The notes: generated by a model from the sequence alone, not told the origin. A stretch of 7,003 bases of DNA from an uncultured Clostridia bacterium (GCA_946405115.1 CAMJGB010000100.1:1-7003); one strand, 5' to 3'; shown: positions 1-5,198, numbered from the stretch's first letter. Numbers and translations are program-made.

Positions 1-219
1 GAGTATCAGATCAGAATCTCACACCTCGACGGCCGTGACACGATGAGAATCTATGTTGAGACATCGGGTGAGTACGACTTCAACGCTCTGTCAGAGAAGA
101 TCGCCGCTTCGGTTAAGTCCAAGATCGGATTCACGCCTATCGTTAAGGTAGTCGAGATCGGATTGTTGCCGAGATCGGAGAAGAAGACGAAGCGAGTAAT
201 CGACGAACGATTCGACTGA
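1..219 (+). CDS. Phenylacetate-CoA ligase family protein, C-terminal end (partial)
   Basis: Frame 1 is open from the window edge to a TGA at 217-219, giving the last 72 residues of a protein that starts outside the window. The end reads VKVVEIGLLPRSEKKTKRV in part and then VIDERFD. A close match to this G-x-LPRSE-x-K-x-x-RVxDxR ending is characteristic of the small C-terminal domain of phenylacetate-CoA ligases (PaaK type), which activate aryl acids to acyl-CoA through an adenylate. In this family the lysine region near LPRSEKK is the mobile-domain catalytic segment. The preceding part (residues about 20-55) has the expected alternating strand/helix pattern of that domain. The acid substrate cannot be deduced because the adenylation core is not visible. 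No convincing terminator follows in 220-298, so some read-through into the next operon is possible. The family call is from remembered motifs, not a search. Confidence 0.8.
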   Translation, partial: EYQIRISHLDGRDTMRIYVETSGEYDFNALSEKIAASVKSKIGFTPIVKVVEIGLLPRSEKKTKRVIDERFD

Positions 220-298
220 TATAGTGCAGTTTACTTGCAGCATTATTGATATTGGAAACAGGTTTTGCCGCGTTTGATCCCGCGTGCCCCAATGCCCG

Positions 299-328
299 TT
301 GACAGAAGACCATACCTCGTGATACGAT
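299..328 (+). promoter_or_regulatory. Sigma-A-type promoter of the serine hydrolase operon
   Basis: A perfect -35 box TTGACA lies at 299-304. After an 18-base spacer comes TACGAT at 323-328 (4 of 6 matches to TATAAT, including the key T, A and final T), preceded by TG at 320-321, which makes it an extended -10. Transcription would start near 335, giving a very short leader before the ribosome binding site at 341-346. The spacer overlaps the left arm of an inverted repeat (311-318), suggesting repressor control. Confidence 0.65.
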
Positions 329-350
329 GTATATCGTTTGAGGAGGTATG
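311..350. promoter_or_regulatory. 8-bp inverted repeat spanning promoter spacer and ribosome binding site
   Basis: CATACCTC at 311-318 is the exact reverse complement of GAGGTATG at 343-350, separated by 24 bases. A smaller inner pair, GATA at 321-324 and TATC at 332-335, nests inside. The left arm sits between the -35 and -10 boxes; the right arm covers most of the Shine-Dalgarno sequence. It could be a split operator on DNA. In longer transcripts reading through from the upstream gene, it could be a stem that hides the ribosome binding site. A transcript starting near 335 would lack the left arm. The function is inferred. Confidence 0.45.
341..346 (+). promoter_or_regulatory. Ribosome binding site deciding the serine hydrolase start
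   Basis: AGGAGG at 341-346 is a full-strength Shine-Dalgarno sequence. Two in-frame ATGs follow. The one at 348 is only 1 base away, too close for initiation, while the one at 354 is 7 bases away. The start at 354 is therefore preferred, and it also yields a cleaner signal peptide (MFKRM start). Confidence 0.8.
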
Positions 351-353
351 GAT

Positions 354-2201
354 ATGTTTAAGAGGATGATTGCAGGATTAACGGCTGCCGCGGTGCTCGC
401 AGGTATGTCCACTGCGGTAATGGCAGCCCGGAACGAGACACCTTCGGGTATCCCGATCGACGAAGTAGGAAGCCGGATCGAACAGTGGGCTTCAGAGAAT
501 GAGAACGAGTATCCGTCTTTCGCAGTTGCAGTTGTAAATGGCGGTGAACTGGTCTATTCGGGGGCGTTCGGATATATCGACATTGGGAACGGGATCGAGG
601 CGACACCTGATGATACTGTTTATGAGTGGGGTTCCTGCTCCAAGACATTGGTCTGGGTCAGCGTAATGCAGTTGTGGGAGCAGGGGAGGATAGACCTTAA
701 CGAGGACATCCGTAATTACCTGCCTGAAGGATTCTTCCATAACTTAAGATATGACGAGCCTATCACCATGCTGAATCTTATGAACCACAACGCAGGTTGG
801 GGTGAGGCCACATGGGCGATGCAGTCCACAGATGAGAATGACATCATGGACCTGGGCGAAGCTTTGCAGTATATAGAGCCCGTTCAGATGTACCGCCCGG
901 GCGAGGTCTCTTCTTACAGCAACTACGGTGCGGCTCTTGCAGGCTATGTTGTGGAGTGCATCACAGGTCAGTCCTACGCAGATTATGTACATGAGCATAT
1001 CTTTGATGTGCTCGGCATGGATCACACTGCCATCGCACCGGCACATAACGATAACGAGTGGGTTTACGAGAGAAGACAGCAGTTCGTGAATTATCAGCGA
1101 GCCGGTGATTCCTGGGTAGCTAACGGTCATCAGCTTTGCTACATCATGCCGTATCCTGCGGGCGCTGCCTGCGGCACGATCGAGGATATGGCGCTCTACT
1201 GTTCCGCATTGGTAAGTCCTGAGAATCCTCTGTTCGAGAACGAGTCCACAAGAGATGAATTGTTCTCTGCCACGATGTTCTGCGGCAGTACTGATATTGC
1301 TTCCTGCTGTCACGGTTTCTGGCTTGCCGATTATGAATATGCATCCACATTGGGCCACAACGGGGGAACCAACGGCGGCTCCGCTAACCTTGAATTCGAT
1401 CCCGTAAGCGGCATCGGTGTTGTTACTCTTATGAACGGCAGCGGTAATCCTCATCATGCCATGGATGAGCTCGTGTTCGGTGATCCTGTCATTCAGATAC
1501 CGGAGACAACGTGCGGTGACCTTTCTTCGCAGGATCTGTCGGGGCTGTGCATCAGCGCGAGGTCGTGGAGACGCGGTCCTCTGAGATTCATGTCGATGTT
1601 GGGACTCATGCCAATCACGCGCGTAAGTGAAGATGAGTACGATGTCGCGGGCATGTATACCGTTACAAGATTTGCCGAGGATGCTTTTTACTTACAAGAT
1701 GATTCGGCCGGAATGGCGGCTGAGTATAAGGTTCTCGATGACGGCACACGCGTGTTCGATATCGCGTCTGCAGGTTATGTAACCGAGAAGGGACTTATAG
1801 CTGAGCTTATATTGATGTGTGTCTATGTATTGTGCGTGATAGTTGCAGCTGTGCTTCTGATCATCAAGCTTATCAAAGTCATAGCTAAGAAGAACAGGCC
1901 CTACGCGGGTTCAAAGGTCGTAACTTCAGCGCAGATCGCGAAGCTCGTTTCTGTAGGTGTTATCCTCTTCTGGATCAGCTTGCTGACCCCTCAGTACGGA
2001 CTTTATAAGCCGCAGGGTGTTATCGGCTGCTTCGTACAGATGCTTTGCTTCGCAGTGTGTGCAGCGTCTGCATTCGTATCCGTGAAGGCACTTGTTAAGG
2101 GCGAGAAGGGCAAGTTCAAGTACATCGTAAATGTACTCGGCAACGCTTCCTTTGCGGCGGCAATGATCGTGTTTGAATTAATGAAGTTCTGGTCAGTTTA
2201 A
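354..2201 (+). CDS. Exported class C beta-lactamase-like serine hydrolase with C-terminal membrane domain
   Basis: This 615-residue protein (numbered from ATG 354) starts with a signal peptide: MFKRM, a hydrophobic alanine-rich core and a likely cleavage near residues 24-25 (AVMA-A). The penicillin-binding/beta-lactamase-like domain covers about residues 30-375. Its three active-site motifs are intact: SCSK (nucleophile S94, general base K97), YSN (Y188-N190) and HNGG (H335-G338). A linker of roughly 100 residues follows, resembling the beta-rich extra domain of this family. Then come four probable membrane segments near 482-506, 528-546, 555-578 and 592-610. Clusters of K/R after segment 1 (KKNR) and before segment 4 (KGEKGK) fit a catalytic domain outside the cell by the positive-inside rule. 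Known relatives act as DD-peptidases, D-aminoacyl esterases or peptidases on cell-wall or peptide substrates; beta-lactam hydrolysis is not implied. It is followed after 16 bases by a second hydrolase gene in the same operon. The fold is confident; the substrate is unknown. Confidence 0.88.
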   Translation: MFKRMIAGLTAAAVLAGMSTAVMAARNETPSGIPIDEVGSRIEQWASENENEYPSFAVAVVNGGELVYSGAFGYIDIGNGIEATPDDTVYEWGSCSKTLVWVSVMQLWEQGRIDLNEDIRNYLPEGFFHNLRYDEPITMLNLMNHNAGWGEATWAMQSTDENDIMDLGEALQYIEPVQMYRPGEVSSYSNYGAALAGYVVECITGQSYADYVHEHIFDVLGMDHTAIAPAHNDNEWVYERRQQFVNYQRAGDSWVANGHQLCYIMPYPAGAACGTIEDMALYCSALVSPENPLFENESTRDELFSATMFCGSTDIASCCHGFWLADYEYASTLGHNGGTNGGSANLEFDPVSGIGVVTLMNGSGNPHHAMDELVFGDPVIQIPETTCGDLSSQDLSGLCISARSWRRGPLRFMSMLGLMPITRVSEDEYDVAGMYTVTRFAEDAFYLQDDSAGMAAEYKVLDDGTRVFDIASAGYVTEKGLIAELILMCVYVLCVIVAAVLLIIKLIKVIAKKNRPYAGSKVVTSAQIAKLVSVGVILFWISLLTPQYGLYKPQGVIGCFVQMLCFAVCAASAFVSVKALVKGEKGKFKYIVNVLGNASFAAAMIVFELMKFWSV

Positions 2202-2206
2202 TTAGT

Positions 2207-2212
2207 AGGAGA
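2207..2212 (+). promoter_or_regulatory. Ribosome binding site of the alpha/beta hydrolase gene
   Basis: AGGAGA lies just after the stop of the upstream gene (TAA 2199-2201) and 5 bases before ATG 2218. There is no room for a separate promoter between the genes, which supports co-transcription of the two hydrolases. Confidence 0.75.
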
Positions 2213-2217
2213 TAGAT

Positions 2218-3792
2218 ATGCAATTTGGTTTTTCTTATGTAGGTCTTATTTATCTTGCGATGCTGTTCATACCGAACGGCATCTGGACGAAGAATCAGCC
2301 TAAAGGTTACGCAGAGTATGAGGCAAAAGAGAACAAGATCCTGCTCGCATTCGAGCGCGTCGGACAGTTCATCGTAACGCCCGTTGCAGTTCTCTTCTCT
2401 GACTTCAACTACAAAGGCTGGAACTTCTGGATCGTCGTGCTCGGCATCTCGTTTCTTATGATGGTTCTTTATGACATCGCATGGGTCCGTTACTTCAAGT
2501 CTGAGAAGACAATGAAGGACTTCTATAGAGGCTTCTGCGGCATGCCTTTGGCACTTGCGACATATCCTGTGTTCGCATTCTTACTCCTCGGTATCTACGG
2601 CGGAAACATCCTGATGTGTATTGGCGCGATTATCCTCGGCATCGGTCACATCGGTATCCATACACAGCATGCGCGTGAGGTCTATGGTAAGAAGCCCAAG
2701 AAGAAGCTTCCCGTAAGAATCATTTTCGGTGTGCTTAAGGGTGCAGGCGCTCTGCTTCTTGTTCTTGTATTCGGCTTCTTTATCGTTGCCATCGCAGGAC
2801 GTAATGCTAACCAGATCAAGCGTGCTTGGGCTTACCGCAACGGCGTGAACGAGCAGATCTATGTTCAGCTTGACGGCAGTGAAGGGTTCATTAATGTCTT
2901 CGGTACTTCCGAGTCGAACCCCGTTATCATCTCGCTTCACGGCGGTCCCGGAGCACCGTCTTCTTTTGTTGACTACGACTGGCAGGATTACCTTGCAGAT
3001 GATTACACGATCGTCTCCTGGGATGAGACCGGCTGCGGACGTTCGTACTATCACAATGCCGATGTTAATCCCGACAACACCGGTCTTTCGTTCGAGCAGC
3101 AGCTCGCCGATCTCGATGCGCTTGTTGATTACTGCTGCGACAGATTCGGTCAGAATCAGGTAATCATCCTCGGCCACTCGTACGGCTCAATGCTCGGCTC
3201 CACTTACGTTATGGAACACCCCGAGAAGGTATCTGCTTACATCGGTGTCGGTCAGTGTGTAAATGAGACTGATTACTATGGCGAAGTTTATGCATATGAA
3301 GATGCACTACGCATCGCGCAGGAACAGGGCGATGATACTTCCGCGATGGAAGCTGCGTATGAGGATTTCATGTCTGATCTGTCGCTTGAGCATCTGTTGA
3401 CGCTTCGTACATATACGACCGCATATCACCCGCAGACTGACATGACGGATACAGCTACCGCGGCTGCGATCTACTCGCCTATATTGGGTGTAGATGATGC
3501 AAGATGGTATCTGCTGGAGATAGAGGCCACGATGGGAGATCCGCTCTACATGGAGCTTGAGGCGCCTCTCGAAGACACTATGATGAACTTCAATCTTTAT
3601 GATATCGGGCAGTATCAGGTTCCGGTTCTGTTCATCTCGGGTTCGTGCGACTGGGCATGCCCTTCAGAACTTGTAGAAACGTATGCGGATGAGCACGGCT
3701 TGCAGTACGTCGCAATGGAAGGCTGCGGCCACTCTCCTCAAGGCCAGCATCCCGATCAGTTCGCTGATATTATCCGCGGTTTCCTGGGTTAA
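2218..3792 (+). CDS. Membrane-anchored alpha/beta hydrolase, proline iminopeptidase-like, with N-terminal multi-spanning domain
   Basis: The protein has 524 residues in two parts. Residues 1-195 are hydrophobic, with about six candidate membrane segments (near 4-22, 44-61, 68-91, 108-127, 129-148, 167-193). The early stretch FIPNGIWTKNQPKGY recalls small stand-alone Firmicutes membrane proteins. Residues 205-524 form an alpha/beta hydrolase of the S33/proline iminopeptidase type. HGGPG (241-245) is the oxyanion-hole signature, WDETGCGRS (268-276) corresponds to the DQRGxGRS motif, and GHSYG (319-323) carries nucleophile S321. The likely acid is D478 in SGSCDW and the likely base is H505 in GCGHS, so the triad looks complete. 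The KKPKKK cluster (158-163) just before the last segment predicts that the catalytic domain is outside. Typical iminopeptidases are soluble and about 290-320 residues long, so the 200-residue membrane extension is unusual. It shares an operon with a serine hydrolase; a joint role in peptide or wall metabolism is inference. Exact substrate unknown. Confidence 0.85.
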   Translation: MQFGFSYVGLIYLAMLFIPNGIWTKNQPKGYAEYEAKENKILLAFERVGQFIVTPVAVLFSDFNYKGWNFWIVVLGISFLMMVLYDIAWVRYFKSEKTMKDFYRGFCGMPLALATYPVFAFLLLGIYGGNILMCIGAIILGIGHIGIHTQHAREVYGKKPKKKLPVRIIFGVLKGAGALLLVLVFGFFIVAIAGRNANQIKRAWAYRNGVNEQIYVQLDGSEGFINVFGTSESNPVIISLHGGPGAPSSFVDYDWQDYLADDYTIVSWDETGCGRSYYHNADVNPDNTGLSFEQQLADLDALVDYCCDRFGQNQVIILGHSYGSMLGSTYVMEHPEKVSAYIGVGQCVNETDYYGEVYAYEDALRIAQEQGDDTSAMEAAYEDFMSDLSLEHLLTLRTYTTAYHPQTDMTDTATAAAIYSPILGVDDARWYLLEIEATMGDPLYMELEAPLEDTMMNFNLYDIGQYQVPVLFISGSCDWACPSELVETYADEHGLQYVAMEGCGHSPQGQHPDQFADIIRGFLG

Positions 3793-3805
3793 CGGTACTC
3801 TCTCC

Positions 3806-3828
3806 TCTTCTTGATTGATACAAGAAGA
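3806..3828. repeat. Short inverted repeat in the convergent intergenic region
   Basis: TCTTCTTG (3806-3813) and CAAGAAGA (3821-3828) form an 8-bp perfect stem with a 7-base loop, starting 13 bases after the plus-strand hydrolase stop. No T-tract follows on either strand, so it is a weak terminator by itself. It may protect transcript 3' ends, or it may be chance within the KKRR-coding part of the minus-strand tail. Confidence 0.35.
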
Positions 3829-3877
3829 CACATAACGCCCAAAGTCAGAAGCACAATTGCGGCATAGTTCATTTCTT

Positions 3878-3925
3878 CTCCCGTAGATGCGATCGAAGAA
3901 TCGCCTGCGGGAGTTGTTGTATCTT
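3878..3925 (+). terminator. Rho-independent-type terminator of the hydrolase operon
   Basis: CTCCCGTAG (3878-3886) pairs with CTGCGGGAG (3905-3913) with one G-T pair. After a 2-base bulge (3887-3888), GCGAT (3889-3893) pairs with ATCGC (3900-3904), leaving a 6-base loop. The total is 14 pairs. On the plus strand the stem is followed by a T-rich stretch (8 T in the 12 bases 3914-3925), although it is interrupted. It lies 85 bases past the hydrolase stop. On the minus strand no T-tract follows, so it should act only on plus-strand transcripts. The same bases would encode part of the sorting-like tail on the minus strand. Confidence 0.6.
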
Positions 3926-3945
3926 CGTCTTGTGTACCTTCAGCT

Positions 3946-4578
3946 TCACTTTCTGCTGGGCTTTCCGTGGCCGTAATATATGTTTTTTACACCGAATGAC
4001 TTTATGCGCTCACAGGACTTATCAAGAACGTCCTTGTTGTAGAACAGGTGCCCCGTAGCAGGCCTGAGCCAGTTGTCGAGGGCATCGCCTGCTAGGAGGG
4101 AATGATCTGACACCAGAAGTCCGATGGATCCTTTTGTGTGGCCCGGAAGCTCGACTACCTTAACATCGGGGAATCCGTAATTGCCGAATGTGTCGCCTTC
4201 CTTTATGAAGATGCGGTTTAAGGGGCGGGTTACCTTGGTCTCCTTAAGCTGCGTCAGGGACAGCTGAAGCACGGTGTATCCTACAATGCCGTACGACTTA
4301 AGGGGCTGCGCATCATAATTATCGAAAAGCTCATCGTCAGCTTTATGGTATGCGACGGGCACTCCGAAGCGAGCGGAAATCTCTGCTGCATTCTCCGCAT
4401 GATCGAAATGTGTATGCGACAGCACTACAAGCTTAAGGTCATACTTGCTGCACTCTTCGATTACCTTGTCACAGCTCATTCCGCTGCTTGTATCAAAGAG
4501 CAAAGCATTCTTGCCGTTAACCACGAGGTAGCAGTTATCGGTTCCGCCCTTTATCATTTTGATTTCATAGTTGTTCAT
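3946..4578 (-). CDS. MBL-fold metallo-hydrolase (glyoxalase II-like)
   Basis: This 210-residue protein carries the metallo-beta-lactamase-fold metal motifs in order: HTHFDH (residues 55-60, ligands H55, H57, D59, H60), H147 in LPGHT, D165 in LLAGDA and H204 in YYGHG. A full two-metal site is therefore likely. Members hydrolyse thioesters such as S-lactoylglutathione analogues, lactones, phosphoesters or other esters; the sequence does not fix which. There is no signal peptide, and an in-frame TAG seven codons upstream of ATG 4578 rules out an N-terminal extension, so the domain is cytoplasmic. The ribosome binding site is weak (GGAAG, 4588-4592, 9 bases away). It lies 89 bases downstream of an HxlR-type regulator on the same strand, suggesting co-regulation. 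The chain ends GKPSRK soon after the last metal motif, a normal family end. However, the DNA continues in another frame as a sorting-like tail, so the present stop may result from an indel. Confidence 0.85.
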   Translation of the reverse strand: MNNYEIKMIKGGTDNCYLVVNGKNALLFDTSSGMSCDKVIEECSKYDLKLVVLSHTHFDHAENAAEISARFGVPVAYHKADDELFDNYDAQPLKSYGIVGYTVLQLSLTQLKETKVTRPLNRIFIKEGDTFGNYGFPDVKVVELPGHTKGSIGLLVSDHSLLAGDALDNWLRPATGHLFYNKDVLDKSCERIKSFGVKNIYYGHGKPSRK

Positions 4579-4600
4579 AACTTGAGACTTCCATTTCTAT

Positions 4601-4615
4601 GATTTGTCTCAAATC
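4601..4615. promoter_or_regulatory. Palindrome upstream of the MBL gene, candidate operator
   Basis: GATTTG (4601-4606) and CAAATC (4610-4615) are perfect inverted arms around a 3-base centre, 23 bases upstream of the MBL start codon. The size and position suit a dimeric winged-helix regulator such as the HxlR protein encoded just upstream, but no clear promoter was recognised here and the motif differs from the GATAA-type dyads near the regulator's own start. Confidence 0.35.
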
Positions 4616-4642
4616 TAACTCATTTTGTGATGTATGAGAATT

Positions 4643-4660
4643 ACCCACTTTTTTGTGGGT
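4643..4660 (-). terminator. Hairpin after the HxlR gene, possible weak or intercistronic terminator
   Basis: ACCCAC (4643-4648) and GTGGGT (4655-4660) form a perfect 6-bp stem with a six-base homopolymer loop, seven bases beyond the HxlR stop. On the minus strand the stem is followed by AATTCTCAT rather than a T-run. It is more likely an attenuating or RNA-stabilising hairpin between regulator and MBL gene than a full terminator. Confidence 0.4.
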
Positions 4661-4667
4661 TAGGAAA

Positions 4668-5102
4668 TTACGCGAAGTACTTCTTGATAAGTTCGTTGAT
4701 CTCTTCCTCAGAACCTTTCTGGAGGGAGCAGACTTCTTCTTCGGACAATATGCCCTTATTGATGAGGCTGTCTGTCATGCCTCTTTCAACCATGTAATCG
4801 ACGCCGATCATCTGCAGAATGTCGATCGCTTCGATCATCTTCATACCGCGTCTTTGTGTGATGGAATACTCGACGCGAAGCGGATATCCGTCATAAGTCT
4901 TCTTCTCGACGAGACCGAATTCGATAAGTTCATGCAGCTGTTCAAGAAGCATCTTCTGTGTGATGCCTTCGATCGAATGCTCGAGTTCAGACAGTCCCTT
5001 CGGACCGTCCTTCATCTTGTACATAATGATCGTCTTCCACTTTCCCTTGATGATGTCGTGTGCGATCTCAAGAGGGCAGGTATAATCATCCCTTATCTTC
5101 AT
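4668..5102 (-). CDS. HxlR-family winged-helix transcriptional regulator
   Basis: The protein is 144 residues from ATG 5102. It shows the HxlR (MarR-like) pattern: YTCPLE at 7-12, then GKWK in the first DNA-binding helix region (about 20-23). GLSEL and IEGITQKMLLEQL follow in the recognition-helix region (about 36-55), then GLVEK and the wing PLRVEYSIT (about 74-82). Cys9, in the position of the N-terminal cysteine of the family, corresponds to the redox- or electrophile-sensing residue of YodB/HypR-type members; a second cysteine is C125. Family members are often about 105-125 residues, so the acidic helical end (about 105-144) is a modest extension. An earlier in-frame TTG at 5120 has no ribosome binding site, whereas ATG 5102 has GGAG 8 bases upstream. 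The gene is divergent from an acyl-CoA ligase and upstream of an MBL hydrolase; it probably regulates itself and one or both. Effector unknown. Confidence 0.9.
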   Translation of the reverse strand: MKIRDDYTCPLEIAHDIIKGKWKTIIMYKMKDGPKGLSELEHSIEGITQKMLLEQLHELIEFGLVEKKTYDGYPLRVEYSITQRRGMKMIEAIDILQMIGVDYMVERGMTDSLINKGILSEEEVCSLQKGSEEEINELIKKYFA

Positions 5103-5110
5103 AAACAGAT

Positions 5111-5114
5111 CTCC
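5111..5114 (-). promoter_or_regulatory. Ribosome binding site deciding the HxlR start
   Basis: On the minus strand GGAG (part of ACGGAGAT) lies 8 bases before ATG 5102. It would be inside the coding sequence if translation began at TTG 5120, which has no purine-rich site upstream, so ATG 5102 is preferred. Confidence 0.65.
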
Positions 5115-5123
5115 GTTCAAATC

Positions 5124-5142
5124 AGATAACTTAACTTTATCT
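5124..5142. promoter_or_regulatory. Palindromic GATAA-type operator candidate at the HxlR start
   Basis: AGATAA (5124-5129) and TTATCT (5137-5142) form a perfect 6-bp inverted pair around 7 bases, a 19-bp dyad ending 21 bases upstream of the HxlR ATG. Its length and location suit autorepression by a dimeric winged-helix protein. It shares the GATAA/TTATC core with further copies at 5153, 5204 and 5211. Confidence 0.45.
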
Positions 5143-5166
5143 CATTTTGCCTGATAAGGAAAATGA
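5142..5166. promoter_or_regulatory. Long imperfect dyad in the divergent intergenic region
   Basis: TCATTTT (5142-5148) pairs with AAAATGA (5160-5166), and inside it CCT (5150-5152) pairs with AGG (5157-5159), with one extra G (5149) and a GATA loop. This gives ten pairs in 25 bases. It abuts the 19-bp palindrome at 5124-5142. It may be an operator, or a hairpin in the leader of the HxlR transcript if transcription begins further upstream on the minus strand. It has no T-tract to make a terminator. Confidence 0.4.
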
Positions 5167-5198
5167 CCGCTTGGTATGCCCGTTTGTACCGCGTCGGT

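Larger units (their letters stand above)
3789..3986 (-). pseudogene. Orphan C-terminal cell-wall-sorting-like tail, out of frame with the MBL gene
   Basis: On the minus strand a frame is open from 3986 down to a TAA at 3789-3791, bounded upstream by a TAA at 3987-3989. The part beyond the MBL stop encodes an acidic, Thr/Ser/Pro-rich linker (AESEAEGTQDEDTTTPAGDSS). Then follow IASTGEE, a hydrophobic run of about 18 residues (MNYAAIVLLTLGVMCLLV) and a basic end (SIKKRREYR). This order is that of Gram-positive sortase signals (LPXTG-like, here IASTGE) or, failing that, of a C-terminal membrane anchor. It has no start codon or ribosome binding site of its own ahead of the linker, so it cannot be a normal independent gene. 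It is either the remnant of a surface-protein gene or the frame-shifted end of the neighbouring MBL gene. Its stop overlaps the converging hydrolase stop by two bases. The resemblance is direct from sequence; the origin is inferred. Confidence 0.55.

Noticed and set aside
220..298. Possible terminator after the phenylacetate-CoA ligase-like gene
   Set aside because: Only 4-bp inverted pairs (TGCA, CGCG) are present and no T-tract follows, so no terminator is called.
744..1457. Long open frame antisense to the serine hydrolase gene
   Set aside because: It lies wholly within a gene with clear catalytic motifs, has no ribosome binding site or recognisable domain, and is explained by codon bias of the opposite strand.
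3982..3988. AAAAAAC heptamer in the MBL gene (minus strand), in the right phase for classic -1 ribosomal frameshifting
   Set aside because: A -1 shift enters a frame that reads basic, featureless codons and stops before the anchor-like segment, and it removes the GHG metal motif. The sorting-like tail is in the +1 frame, and no pseudoknot or stem lies at the required short distance.
4653..5129. Plus-strand open frame covering the HxlR gene
   Set aside because: The minus-strand product matches the HxlR fold with motifs and a ribosome binding site; the plus-strand frame has neither.
292..5184. Nine-base repeat ATGCCCGTT at 292-300 and 5176-5184, both just upstream of or overlapping promoters
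   Set aside because: A shared 9-mer is not surprising in 7 kb, and its position relative to the two promoters differs (overlapping the -35 in one, 15 bases upstream of it in the other), so it is not a convincing shared operator.
5173..5190. GGTA-N10-TACC inverted pair in the divergent intergenic region
   Set aside because: The arms are only four bases with a long spacer and are expected by chance; the GATAA cluster is the stronger signal there.
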